Positions 48,519-57,266 of a stretch of 64,000 nt of DNA are shown piece after piece. The notes below the pieces were generated by a model. That model did no database searches, was not told the DNA's origin, and saw only the letters and a program-made list of their open reading frames with translations. This DNA is from Roseateles amylovorans (GTDB taxonomy: Bacteria; Pseudomonadota; Gammaproteobacteria; Burkholderiales; Burkholderiaceae_C), in assembly GCF_025398155.2 (NCBI RefSeq), contig NZ_CP104562.2, positions 496,001-560,000 on the forward strand, given 5' to 3'. The position numbers and the translations under genes are program-made. Positions within the stretch are counted from its first letter, which is position 1. Every line of letters starts with the position of its first letter.

Positions 48519-50396
48519 ATGGCTGTCCTCTCCCTCACCAATGCCCATCTCGCCTTCGGTCACGTGCCGTTGCTCGACGGTGCCAATTTCTCCCTTGAGA
48601 CCGGCGACCGGGTCGGTCTGATCGGCCGCAACGGCACCGGCAAGTCGTCGATGCTCAAGATCCTGGCCGGCATCGAGAAGCTCGATGACGGTCTGCTGCA
48701 ACTCGAAAAGGGCCTGACCAGCGTCTATGTGCCGCAGGAGCCCGAACTGCGGCCCGAGGCCAGCATCTTCGACGTGGTCAGCGAGGGCGTGGCCGAGGCC
48801 AAGAGCCTGCGCGCCCGCTACGAGGCGCACGACGAGAACGATGACCTCGGCTGGGTGCAGGAACGCATCGAGCAGATCGGCGCCTGGAACTGGGAGCAGC
48901 GGGTCGACGAGACCCTGCACCGTCTGGACCTGGACGGCGCTCGCCTGGTGGGTGAGCTCTCTGGCGGCTTGAAGAAGCGGGTGGCGCTGGCCCGGGCCCT
49001 GGTGGCCCAGCCGGATGTGCTGCTGCTGGACGAGCCGACCAACCATCTGGACCTGGACGCCATCCGTTGGCTGGAGGAGCTGCTCAACGGCTTCAAGGGC
49101 TCGCTGCTGCTGATCACCCACGATCGCGCCTTCCTGGACAACGTGGCCAACCGCATCGTCGAACTCGACCGCGGCCAGCTGCGCGGCTACCCCGGCAACT
49201 TCGCCGCCTTCCAGGCCGCCAAGGCCTATGAGCTGGAGAACGAGGCGCTGGCGAATGCCCGCTTCGACAAGCTGCTCGCGCAGGAAGAGGTGTGGATCCG
49301 CAAGGGCGTGGAAGCGCGGCGGACCCGCAGCGTGGCCCGTGTGCAGCGGCTGCAGCAGATGCGCTCCGAGCATGCCGCGCGCCGCGACGTGCAAGGCAAG
49401 GTGCGGCTGGATGTGGCCACCGGCGAATCCAGCGGCAAGATCGTGGCGCAACTGGAGAACGTCAGCAAGCGCTTCGGCGATCGCCTGATCGTCGACGACT
49501 TCAGCGCCACGCTGCTGCGCGGCGACAAGGTCGGCCTGGTGGGCGCGAACGGCGCGGGCAAGACCACCTTGCTGAAGCTGATCCTGGGCGAACTGGCGCC
49601 CGATGGCGGCGAGGTTCGGCTGGGCACCAAGATGTCGGTCGCCTATTTCGACCAGATGCGCGATGCGCTCAATCTCAATGCCACGCTGGCCGACACCATC
49701 AGCCCGGGCAGCGAATGGATCGAGATCGGCAACCAGCGCAAGCATGTGAAGAGCTACCTCAGCGACTTCCTGTTTTCACCGGCGCGGGCGGAATCCCCGG
49801 TCTCCAGCCTCTCCGGTGGCGAGCGCAACCGGCTGCTGCTGGCCCGGCTGTTCGCCCGTCCCGCCAATGTGCTGGTGCTGGATGAGCCGACCAACGACCT
49901 CGACATCGAGACGCTGGAGCTGCTGGAGGAACTGCTGGCCGAGTACGAAGGCACCGTGTTCCTGGTCAGCCACGATCGGCGTTTCCTGGACAACGTCGTC
50001 ACCTCGACCATCGTCAGCGAAGGCCAAGGCCGCTGGCGCGAGTACGAAGGCGGCATCGAGGACTGGCTGATCCAGTCCCGCCGCTCGGCGGAGATCAAAG
50101 CCCGTCAGACCCCGGCCGCCGCACCGGCGCCCGCCGCCGCGCCGGCGCCAGCGCCGGCCCCGGTGGTGGCCACCAAGCGCAAGCTCAGCTACAAGGAACA
50201 GCGCGAGCTCGATGAACTGCCGAAGAAGATCGCTGCGCTGGAGACCGAGCAGAAGCACCTGAATGCGCTGCTCAACGGCAGCGAGCTGTACACGCAGGGC
50301 GCCGCCCGCATCGCTGAAGTGACCCAGCGTGCTGGCGAAATCGACGATGAGCTGCTGGCGCTGATGGAGCGTTGGGAAGCGCTCGAGGCGAAGTAG
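48519..50396 (+). CDS. uup: ABC-F ATPase Uup
   Basis: 625 residues, two ABC domains without membrane helices. Walker A: GRNGTGKSSM and GANGAGKTTL; signatures LSGGLKKRVALARAL and LSGGERNRLLLARL; Walker B LLLDEPTNHLDL and LVLDEPTNDLDI. After the second domain comes an Ala/Pro linker and a C-terminal coiled coil (KLSYKEQRELDELPKKIAAL) typical of Uup, which binds ribosomes or branched DNA. Uup reduces precise excision of transposons and helps ribosome assembly in E. coli. Confidence 0.93.
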   Translation: MAVLSLTNAHLAFGHVPLLDGANFSLETGDRVGLIGRNGTGKSSMLKILAGIEKLDDGLLQLEKGLTSVYVPQEPELRPEASIFDVVSEGVAEAKSLRARYEAHDENDDLGWVQERIEQIGAWNWEQRVDETLHRLDLDGARLVGELSGGLKKRVALARALVAQPDVLLLDEPTNHLDLDAIRWLEELLNGFKGSLLLITHDRAFLDNVANRIVELDRGQLRGYPGNFAAFQAAKAYELENEALANARFDKLLAQEEVWIRKGVEARRTRSVARVQRLQQMRSEHAARRDVQGKVRLDVATGESSGKIVAQLENVSKRFGDRLIVDDFSATLLRGDKVGLVGANGAGKTTLLKLILGELAPDGGEVRLGTKMSVAYFDQMRDALNLNATLADTISPGSEWIEIGNQRKHVKSYLSDFLFSPARAESPVSSLSGGERNRLLLARLFARPANVLVLDEPTNDLDIETLELLEELLAEYEGTVFLVSHDRRFLDNVVTSTIVSEGQGRWREYEGGIEDWLIQSRRSAEIKARQTPAAAPAPAAAPAPAPAPVVATKRKLSYKEQRELDELPKKIAALETEQKHLNALLNGSELYTQGAARIAEVTQRAGEIDDELLALMERWEALEAK

Positions 50397-50712
50397 GCCC
50401 AGCGGGGCGCGGGCCCGCATGAACTCTCTCTGTCGGCGAGTGACCCAGGAGGTCATTCATCGATGGGGGATGCCCATGTGGCCAGTGCCGCGGTTTTATC
50501 TGTTCGAGCCTGACCTCGCTTTCTTTGGTGAAGCGGACGCAGGCACCGGGGGCGTCCGTTTTCGTTCCTCACCGGGGCGAGTCGAGACGAATCGGGCATG
50601 CGGACCGGTGCACGCCTGATGAGGCGGCAGGGCGGTGGCGAACCGGCGGGACGTTGCCGCTCGATCGGGCGCGGGCGGTCAGACCACCGCCTCGCGCCTC
50701 GCGTGGACCCCG
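50397..50712. other. convergent spacer with terminator
   Basis: 316 bases between the uup stop and the end of the leftward hydratase gene, no gene. The main element is the hairpin at 50534-50562. Confidence 0.5.
50534..50562 (+). terminator. intrinsic terminator
   Basis: CGGACGC and GCGTCCG (50552-50558) pair around an 11-base loop, followed by TTTT. It lies 137 bases after uup. Confidence 0.7.
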
Positions 50713-51507
50713 TCAGTTTCTGGCGGAGAGCTCACCCAGACCGGCGAAGCGCACCGTGACCGTCGTGCCCGGGGCCAGGTCTTTCGCGACCCGCCAGGCC
50801 CCGGTGGTGACCACGCTGCCGGCGGGCACGGTCTGACCCCTTCGCGTGGCGAATTGCAGCCAGCCGGCCATCACCCACGCCGGGTCATTGAGCCCATGGC
50901 CGCCCACGCCGCCCAGCACCGCCGCCTCACCGGCTTGCAGCTCGCACGCCTGCGTCGACCAGTCCCGGCCGGGCGTCCAGGCCTGCCAAGGACCCAGGGC
51001 CAGCGCGCCATGCGTCTGGGCATCGGCCAGACGCAACAGGGCGTCGGGCTGCGTCCCGGGCTGCCAGCGGCTGGACAGCCACTCGATGCTCACGCACATC
51101 GCATCGATGAGGTGCTCGGCTTGTCCCGGGCGAAGTTCAGCGGCCATCTCCGGCGTCACATCCTGACCGAGCCGCAGGGCGATTTCGGCTTCGGCACCGA
51201 ACAGCCGCAGGTCACCGAAATCGCCCCCGTTGCGCAGCCCGCGAACTTCCCGCACGCCGGACGGCGCCAGCGGCGATTGGCCCAGCGCCGCGTCCCGAGA
51301 GGCACCGCCGCATTTCCAGAACTGGGGGCGGCCCGGGGACAGCCACTGCAGCCCCGATGCCAACTCGGCCTGCGCCTGATAGGCCGCCGCCTCATCGGGC
51401 AGTGACCAGTCTGCCGGATCCAGGCAGGTGCCAGAGGTCCAGGCCTGAGCCAGTGCGGCGCCGAGCGCCTGGGCGGGGGTGGGGGCGGAGTCGGGTGGGA
51501 GCGTCAT
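50713..51507 (-). CDS. 2-keto-4-pentenoate hydratase-like protein (FAH fold)
   Basis: 264 residues, the normal length for MhpD-type hydratases. Visible pieces are FWKCGGASRDAALG, LRLFGAEAEIALRLG with the metal-binding acidic cluster, VSIEWLSSRW, and VVTTGAWRV near the end. Such enzymes hydrate 2-keto-4-pentenoate in meta-cleavage pathways, but no other pathway gene is near, so the true substrate is open. It lies 57 bases after the MocR gene on the same strand. Confidence 0.8.
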   Translation of the reverse strand: MTLPPDSAPTPAQALGAALAQAWTSGTCLDPADWSLPDEAAAYQAQAELASGLQWLSPGRPQFWKCGGASRDAALGQSPLAPSGVREVRGLRNGGDFGDLRLFGAEAEIALRLGQDVTPEMAAELRPGQAEHLIDAMCVSIEWLSSRWQPGTQPDALLRLADAQTHGALALGPWQAWTPGRDWSTQACELQAGEAAVLGGVGGHGLNDPAWVMAGWLQFATRRGQTVPAGSVVTTGAWRVAKDLAPGTTVTVRFAGLGELSARN

Positions 51508-51564
51508 GGGCGCCGATCTTAGACGCGTCAGGTGCCGGCGCCGGGCGGCGCCACGATGCGGGCT

Positions 51565-53013
51565 TCAGCGGCGCAACGCGTCCCGCGCCTTCTCCAGCGC
51601 TCGCCAGAAGCGCGCATCCTGCGAGGTGGCGAAATTGATCCGCATCAGCGTACCCGGCTGGCGGGTGGGGCTGAACAGGATGCCCGGCGCGATCAGCCAT
51701 CCCTGGTCCAGCATCGGCTGGGCCAGCCGCTCGGTGTCGACGCCCACATCCACCCAGCCGAACAGGCCCGCAGGCGCGGCGGCGAATCGGCAGCCGGCCT
51801 CTTCAGCCAGCCGCACACAGCGCTGGCGGGCCGCTTCCAGCTTGGCGGCGACCCGCTCGGCATGGCGCCTCAGCAGCCCCTGGTCCAGACACAGCGCGAC
51901 CGCGCGATCCATCAGCGGGCTGGTGGTGAGCGAGGCCAGCAGCTTGAGCTCGGTGAGCTGCGCAATGCGCTCCGGGCTGGCCGCGATGAAGCCCACCCGC
52001 CAGGCCGGAGACAGCATCTTCGAGAAACCGGAGATGTAGAGCGTGCGCCGCAACTGGTCGAGCGCGGCCAGGCGCGGTGCGTGGTTGGGCGCGAACAGGG
52101 CGTAGGTGTCATCCTCGACGATCAGCAGATCGGCCTCGTGCGCGATCTGCAGCACCTGATGCGCATGGGCCAGGCTGAGCGTGGCGCCGGTGGGGTTGTG
52201 CAGCACCGAGACCGTCACATACATCCGGGGTTGGTGTTCCGCGATCAAGCGCCGCATGACGGCCAGGTCCGGGCCCTGTGCGCCGCGAGGCACCGGCAGC
52301 AGCCGCATGCCGGCCTGCGACAGCCGCGCATATTCAATCGCCCAGCCGGGTTCGTCGACCAGCACCGCATCGCCAGGCTTGAGGAAGGCGCGGGTGGTCA
52401 GGTCCAGCCCATGGGTGGCGCCGACGGTGGTCATGATCTGGTCGGACTCGGCATGGATGGCGATGTCCAGCAGCCGGCGCGACAGCGCACGGCGCAGGCG
52501 CTCGTCGCCCAGCGGCTCGCCGTAGCCGGAGAGCAAGGCATCGTCGGCCTGCGCGGCCAGTCGCCGCAGCGTCGACTGCAGCAGCCCCAGGTCCAGCCAC
52601 TCCGCCGGCAGGGTGCCCAGCCCGGGCGAGCGGCGGGCATCGGCCTGGAACATGCCGCGGATCAGCGCGCCCGCGTCGACCGGCGGCGGCAAGGGTGCCT
52701 GCGCGGGCGTGTCGTGGGCGGTGGGCGTGCGGATCGATTGCGGTCGGGTTTCGCGAACGAAAAACCCACGCTTCTTGCGCGCTTCCAGCAGACCCTGCGC
52801 CAGCAACTGGTCGTACGCCGCCACCACGGTGTAGGGACTCACCCCGTGGTGCCGGGCGCAATCCCGCACCGACGGCAGTCGGGCGCCCGGCAGCAGCAGC
52901 CGCTGCTGGATGCGGGCCGCAAAGCGTTGGGCGAGTTGCTGCGCCAGCGGCTGGCTGGCATTGCGCGACAGGACCGAGGGACCGGTCCGCGCGGCGGCTG
53001 TGCTGGTATCCAT
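51565..53013 (-). CDS. MocR family regulator (GntR DNA-binding plus aminotransferase-like domain)
   Basis: 482 residues. GntR winged helix at about 20-85 (LAQQLAQRFAARIQQRLLLP, RLPSVRDCARHHGVSPYTVV), a Pro-rich linker, then a fold-type I aminotransferase domain with the PLP lysine in SGFSKML. MocR proteins use bound PLP and an amino compound to switch transcription, generally of the divergent gene. That gene here is an aminotransferase (53228), with operator-like repeats between. A 2-aminoadipate or aromatic amino acid role is possible. Confidence 0.9.
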   Translation of the reverse strand: MDTSTAAARTGPSVLSRNASQPLAQQLAQRFAARIQQRLLLPGARLPSVRDCARHHGVSPYTVVAAYDQLLAQGLLEARKKRGFFVRETRPQSIRTPTAHDTPAQAPLPPPVDAGALIRGMFQADARRSPGLGTLPAEWLDLGLLQSTLRRLAAQADDALLSGYGEPLGDERLRRALSRRLLDIAIHAESDQIMTTVGATHGLDLTTRAFLKPGDAVLVDEPGWAIEYARLSQAGMRLLPVPRGAQGPDLAVMRRLIAEHQPRMYVTVSVLHNPTGATLSLAHAHQVLQIAHEADLLIVEDDTYALFAPNHAPRLAALDQLRRTLYISGFSKMLSPAWRVGFIAASPERIAQLTELKLLASLTTSPLMDRAVALCLDQGLLRRHAERVAAKLEAARQRCVRLAEEAGCRFAAAPAGLFGWVDVGVDTERLAQPMLDQGWLIAPGILFSPTRQPGTLMRINFATSQDARFWRALEKARDALRR

Positions 53014-53014
53014 G

Positions 53015-53053
53015 CCAATACAGATGAAGCGCTGATGCGGTCCAGTGTATTGG
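53015..53053. promoter_or_regulatory. inverted repeat, candidate MocR operator
   Basis: CCAATACA (53015-53022) and TGTATTGG (53046-53053) are exact reverse complements with 23 bases between, each extended by CAGA/TCTG-type bases. The site abuts the MocR start codon and overlaps the -35 of the divergent aminotransferase gene. Confidence 0.6.
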
Positions 53054-53080
53054 TTCTGTGTTGGTCGACGCCACTAGACT
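53051..53080 (+). promoter_or_regulatory. candidate promoter of the aminotransferase gene
   Basis: TTGGTT (53051-53056), 18-base spacer, TAGACT (53075-53080). The -35 overlaps one arm of the inverted repeat, suiting activation or repression by MocR. Confidence 0.45.
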
Positions 53081-53143
53081 GAGGCTCAGTGATGCAGAGC
53101 GGCACAAGCGCAGAAGACCTTCGCTGCCTGAATCCGGAATGTT

Positions 53144-53192
53144 GAATCCCGGATCACGGATCACGAGTCACGAATCACGAATCACCAATCAA
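53144..53192. repeat. heptamer array (GAATCAC-type, seven units)
   Basis: Seven consecutive 7-mers of the form GRRTCAC, from GAATCCC through GGATCAC, GGATCAC, GAGTCAC, GAATCAC, GAATCAC to CAATCAA. It lies in the leader of the aminotransferase gene, 36 bases before its ATG. Length change could alter translation or spacing. Confidence 0.8.
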
Positions 53193-53227
53193 GATCCACC
53201 CGCGACCCCCGCAGTCGGAGACACACC

Positions 53228-54439
53228 ATGAATCGCAGTCCCTGGACCCAGGCTCGACGCGCCGCGCGCATGAACCCGTCCATCATTCGAGAAATCCTGA
53301 AGGTCACCGAGAAGCCGGGCGTGCTGTCGATGGCCGGCGGTCTGCCGTCGGCGGACACCTTCCCGGTCGAGGCGATCCGGGCCGCCTGCGACCGGGTGCT
53401 GAGCACCCAGTCCAAGGAAGCCCTGCAGTACGCCGCCAGCGAAGGGCTGGCACCGCTGCGCGCCTGGGTGGCCGAGAAGGTGGCCGCGCTGGGCATCCAG
53501 GCCAGTCCGGACCAGGTGTTGATCACCAGCGGGTCCCAGCAGGGTCTGGACCTGGTGGGCAAGCTGCTGTGCGATGCCGGTGCGCCGGTCGCGGTCGAGA
53601 CGCCCACCTACCTCGGTGCGCTGCAGGCCTTTTCGCCGTATGAGCCGATCTTCGCCAGTCTGGCCAGCGATGAGGAAGGCCCGTTGCCCCAGGCCATCGA
53701 GGCCCTGCCGCATGATGCGCCGGGCACCCGCTTCGCCTACCTGCTGCCCAACTACCAGAACCCCACCGGCCGGGTGATGGGGCAGGCCCGCCGCGAAGCG
53801 GTGGTGGCGGCCGCGCGCAAGGCGGGCGTGCCCATCGTCGAGGACAACCCCTACGGCGACCTCTGGTTCGATCAGGCCCCGCCGCAGTCGCTGAGCGCGC
53901 TGTGGCCCGAGGGCAGCATCTACCTGGGCTCGTTCTCCAAGGTGCTGACGCCGGGCTTCCGCCTCGGCTACATCGTGGCGCCGACCGAGCTCTATCCCAA
54001 GCTGCTGCAGGCCAAGCAGGCCGCCGATCTGCACACGCCCGGCTTCAACCAGCGGGTGGTGTACGAGGTGATCAAGGACGGCTTCCTGGACCAGCATGTG
54101 CCCAAGATCCGCGCCCGCTACAAGGCCAATCGCGATGCGATGGCCGCGGCCCTGCGGGAGGCGCTGCCGCCCGGCTGCGAATGGCGCACGCCGGAGGGCG
54201 GCATGTTCTTCTGGATCCGTCTGCCCGAGGGGCTGGACGCGATGGCGCTGCTGCCGCATGCGGTCGAGGCCGGCATCGCCTATGTGCCGGGCGCCGCGTT
54301 CTATGCGCACCATCCGGATCCGCGCACGCTGCGCCTGTCCTTCGTCACTCTGACCCCGGACCTGATCCGCGAAGGCGTGGACAAGCTGGGCCGGGTGCTG
54401 CACGAAGCGCTGGCCGCGGCGGAAGCGCCCACGCCGTGA
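53228..54439 (+). CDS. PLP-dependent aminotransferase (2-aminoadipate transaminase-like)
   Basis: 403 residues, fold type I subgroup related to LysN/aromatic aminotransferases: INPSIIREIL-like MNPSIIREILKVTEKPGVLS, SMAGGLPSADTFP, LITSGSQQGLDLVGKLL, LLPNYQNPTGRVM, EDNPYGDLWF and the PLP lysine in SFSKVLTPGFRLGY. These enzymes move amino groups from 2-aminoadipate, leucine or aromatic amino acids to 2-oxoglutarate. Probably controlled by the divergent MocR. It overlaps the next gene by 4 bases (GTGA). Confidence 0.92.
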   Translation: MNRSPWTQARRAARMNPSIIREILKVTEKPGVLSMAGGLPSADTFPVEAIRAACDRVLSTQSKEALQYAASEGLAPLRAWVAEKVAALGIQASPDQVLITSGSQQGLDLVGKLLCDAGAPVAVETPTYLGALQAFSPYEPIFASLASDEEGPLPQAIEALPHDAPGTRFAYLLPNYQNPTGRVMGQARREAVVAAARKAGVPIVEDNPYGDLWFDQAPPQSLSALWPEGSIYLGSFSKVLTPGFRLGYIVAPTELYPKLLQAKQAADLHTPGFNQRVVYEVIKDGFLDQHVPKIRARYKANRDAMAAALREALPPGCEWRTPEGGMFFWIRLPEGLDAMALLPHAVEAGIAYVPGAAFYAHHPDPRTLRLSFVTLTPDLIREGVDKLGRVLHEALAAAEAPTP

Positions 54440-54948
54440 CCCCCGTCGGGACCGGCGCCGGCGACGCTCCGCCAGTGACGCCGCCGCCCGCCGAGGATGT
54501 GTCGCCGCGGTTGGATGACGCCTGGACCGAGGCCGACCTGGCCGTCGTCCATGACGTCATCCGCCGGACCTACTGGGCCGAGGACATCCCGCTGGAGGTG
54601 ATGCGACGCGCCATGGCGGGCTCGCTCAATCTTCTGATGCGCAGCCACTCGGGCGACCTGATCGGCTACGCCCGGGTGGTGACCGACCGGGCCACCTTCG
54701 CCTATCTGTGCGACGTGTTCGTGCTGGAAGGCCGTCGCGGTCAGGGCTTGGGCGATTGGATGATCGGACAGGTGGTCGCTCATCCCGCGCTTCAGGGACT
54801 GCGGCGCTTCTCGTTGTTCACACGCGACGCCCACGCCCTCTACGCCCGCCATGGGTTCACCCCCCTGGCCACCCCGGACCGTGGCATGGAGATCGTGCGC
54901 CCGGGTCTGTACCGCTCGCATCCGCCACAGCCTCCCCGCCCGAACTGA
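54436..54948 (+). CDS. GNAT family N-acetyltransferase
   Basis: 170 residues from a GTG that overlaps the aminotransferase stop (GTGA); longer frames are shadows. GNAT marks: acetyl-CoA loop VLEGRRGQGLGDWMI, FSLFTRDAHALYARHGFTPL near the C-terminus. The target is unknown; coupling to the aminotransferase hints at an amino acid or amine. Confidence 0.83.
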   Translation: MTPVGTGAGDAPPVTPPPAEDVSPRLDDAWTEADLAVVHDVIRRTYWAEDIPLEVMRRAMAGSLNLLMRSHSGDLIGYARVVTDRATFAYLCDVFVLEGRRGQGLGDWMIGQVVAHPALQGLRRFSLFTRDAHALYARHGFTPLATPDRGMEIVRPGLYRSHPPQPPRPN

Positions 54949-54957
54949 GGATCGTCT

Positions 54958-55815
54958 ATGTCCACCCCTTCTCAAGTCCCGCAACTGCGCCGCTTCGTCC
55001 AGGTCGACGTGTTCACCCAGGAGGCCTTGAAGGGCAATCCGCTGGCGGTGGTCGTCGACGGTGCGGGCCTGGACGAGGCCACCATGGCCTCGTTCGCCCG
55101 TTGGACCAATTTGTCCGAGACCACGTTCCTGTTGCCCCCGACCGATCCGGCGGCGGACTATCGGGTGCGCATCTTCACGCCGGTGGGCGAGTTGCCATTT
55201 GCCGGTCATCCGACCTTGGGATCGGCGCATGCCTGGCTGGCGGCCGGGGGCGATGCCAAGAAGCCGGGCGTGGTGGTGCAGGAATGCGGCATCGGCCTGG
55301 TGCCCATCCGCCGCGACGGCGCCCGGTTGGCGTTCGCCGCGCCGCCGCTGCTGCGCGAGGGGCCGGTGGAGGCTTCGGTGCGGCACCAGGTCTTGCGCGC
55401 GTTGCGCATCGGGGACGAGGAACTGCTGGATCTGGTGTGGATCGACAACGGGCCGCAGTGGATGGTGGCGCGCCTGGCTTCGCCGGATGCGGTGCTCGCG
55501 TTGAAGCCTGATTTCGTGTCAATGGCGGGACTCAAGGTGGGTGTCGTTGCCGCTTATCCTCCAGGTTCGCCGCAGGATTTCGAGGTCCGGGGCTTCGTGC
55601 CGGGGCTGGGCATACCGGAAGACCCGGTCACCGGCAGCCTCAACGCAGGTCTGGCACTATGGCTGCAGGGCGCCGGTCTGGCGCCCGATCGCTACGTGGC
55701 CGCCCAGGGCGCTGCCTTGGGCCGCGCCGGACGAATCCATGTGGTGCGCGAGGGGGGACATTGCTGGATAGGCGGCGATGTCACACCGTTGATCCACGGT
55801 CAGGTGAGGTTGTGA
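54958..55815 (+). CDS. PhzF family isomerase-like protein
   Basis: 285 residues. QVDVFTQEALKGNPLAVVVD, the acidic catalytic position in WTNLSETTFLLPP, FTPVGELPFAGHPTLGSAHA and DPVTGSLNAGLALWL are the conserved blocks of PhzF. PhzF is an isomerase in phenazine synthesis, but most family members are not; no phenazine genes are here. It begins 9 bases after the GNAT gene and ends 4 bases before the VOC gene, so this is an operon. Confidence 0.9.
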   Translation: MSTPSQVPQLRRFVQVDVFTQEALKGNPLAVVVDGAGLDEATMASFARWTNLSETTFLLPPTDPAADYRVRIFTPVGELPFAGHPTLGSAHAWLAAGGDAKKPGVVVQECGIGLVPIRRDGARLAFAAPPLLREGPVEASVRHQVLRALRIGDEELLDLVWIDNGPQWMVARLASPDAVLALKPDFVSMAGLKVGVVAAYPPGSPQDFEVRGFVPGLGIPEDPVTGSLNAGLALWLQGAGLAPDRYVAAQGAALGRAGRIHVVREGGHCWIGGDVTPLIHGQVRL

Positions 55816-55819
55816 AGCC

Positions 55820-56419
55820 ATGAGCATGGAAGTCGATCATCTCGTTGTCGCCGCAAACACGCTGGAGGAGGGCCGCGCCTGGTGCGAGCAGGTCCTGGGC
55901 GTCGCGCCGCAACCCGGCGGGCGCCATGCGCTGATGGGCACGCACAACGTGCTGCTCAACATCAGCGCGGCGAACTACCCGCGGTGCTATCTGGAAATCA
56001 TCGCCATTGATCCGGAGGCGCCGCCGCCGGGCCGGGCCCGCTGGTTCGATCTGGACCAGCCCGCCGTGCGCGAGCGGCTCAAGGAGGGGCCGGCCCTGTT
56101 GCACTGGGTCGCCCGCGTGCCCAACCTGGACGCGGCGCTGGCCTACTGGCTGGGCGAGGGCGTGGATGCCGGCCAGCCGATCGAAGGCTCACGCGGTGAC
56201 CTGAGCTGGCGACTGGCCCTGCGGGAGGACGGCCGTCGGCTTCGCAAGGAAGGCCTGCCGACGCCGATCGAATGGCAAGGCGATGCCCATCCCACCGACA
56301 AGCTGCCCGACAGTGGCGTGCAACTGCTGACGTTCGAGGCTCGGGATGGTCTGAGCGCCACCTTGTCCACGCCCAAGGGCGAGGTCGAGCTGCAGGCGAT
56401 CGAGGCCACCCTGGCCTGA
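55820..56419 (+). CDS. VOC/glyoxalase-like domain protein
   Basis: 199 residues. MEVDHLVVAANTLEEGRAWC and HNVLLNISAANYPRCYLEII are typical of the glyoxalase-like PF13468 group, which is a single-chain VOC fold with metal-binding His/Glu positions in each half. Catalytic role unknown. In the same run as PhzF, 4 bases after it. Confidence 0.82.
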   Translation: MSMEVDHLVVAANTLEEGRAWCEQVLGVAPQPGGRHALMGTHNVLLNISAANYPRCYLEIIAIDPEAPPPGRARWFDLDQPAVRERLKEGPALLHWVARVPNLDAALAYWLGEGVDAGQPIEGSRGDLSWRLALREDGRRLRKEGLPTPIEWQGDAHPTDKLPDSGVQLLTFEARDGLSATLSTPKGEVELQAIEATLA

Positions 56420-56465
56420 CTGCGCCGTTGGCGGCCGGCCGTTGCCGTCGCATCGAGGATGTTGA

Positions 56466-57266
56466 ATGAGTACGGTGGATCTGTTTCGCGATGATGCGCA
56501 ACGGCGTGAGTGCACAGCGACCCTGCTGCGCGCCGATGAGCGGGGTCTGCTGCTGGACCGCACCGTCTTCTATCCACAGGGTGGCGGTCAGGCCGGAGAT
56601 GCGGGTGAACTGACGCTGGGCGACGGTCGGGTGATCCGCATCGTCGACACCCGCAAGGGCGACGGTGGCGAGATCCTCCATCTGCCGGCGCCGGAACAGG
56701 CCTTGGCGTTGGAGGGCCTGGTGCCCGGCCTGCCGGTGACAGCCCGCATCGACTGGGCCCGTCGCCATGCCCACATGCGCTTCCATACCGCCACGCATCT
56801 GCTGTGCGCGCTGGTGCCGCACCCGGTGGATGGCTGCTCGATCACGGCGGGCTATGCGCGCCTGGACTTCCACATGACCGATGCGCTGGACAAGGACACG
56901 CTGACCGCCGGGATCGCGCGCCTGGTGGCGCAGGCCCAACCGGTCCGCCATCGGTGGATCACCGATGAGGAGCTGGATGCCAACCCCGGGCTGGTCCGCA
57001 GCATGAGCGTGCAGCCGCCGCGCGGCAGCGGGCGGGTTCGGCTGCTGGAGATCGAGGGCATCGACCTTCAACCCTGCGGCGGCACGCATGTGGCCAACAC
57101 GGCGGAGATCGGCGACGTGGTGGTCACCAAGATCGAAAAGAAATCCGCCAAGACGCGGCGCGTGGTGCTGGGGTTTGCGTCTCCCGTCGTACCGGCCGTG
57201 GCGGGCGTGGGCACGTCTTGTGCCGCATCTGAGGTGATCACCCCTTCGACAGGAGCTTGCGCATGA
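56466..57266 (+). CDS. alanyl-tRNA editing protein AlaX-like
   Basis: 266 residues. The editing domain of AlaRS: FYPQGGGQAGDAGEL at the start, the zinc motifs HTATH at about 105 and CGGTH at about 204. Free-standing AlaX proteins remove serine or glycine from mischarged tRNA-Ala. A Val/Ala/Ser tail of about 30 residues follows the usual end (RRVVLGFA) and reaches the GST start with a 4-base ATGA overlap, so the tail may be a recent extension. Confidence 0.88.
   Translation: MSTVDLFRDDAQRRECTATLLRADERGLLLDRTVFYPQGGGQAGDAGELTLGDGRVIRIVDTRKGDGGEILHLPAPEQALALEGLVPGLPVTARIDWARRHAHMRFHTATHLLCALVPHPVDGCSITAGYARLDFHMTDALDKDTLTAGIARLVAQAQPVRHRWITDEELDANPGLVRSMSVQPPRGSGRVRLLEIEGIDLQPCGGTHVANTAEIGDVVVTKIEKKSAKTRRVVLGFASPVVPAVAGVGTSCAASEVITPSTGACA

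Noticed and set aside
54958..55815. Phenazine biosynthesis locus
   Set aside because: Only a PhzF-family protein is present; none of phzA, B, C, D, E or G is nearby.
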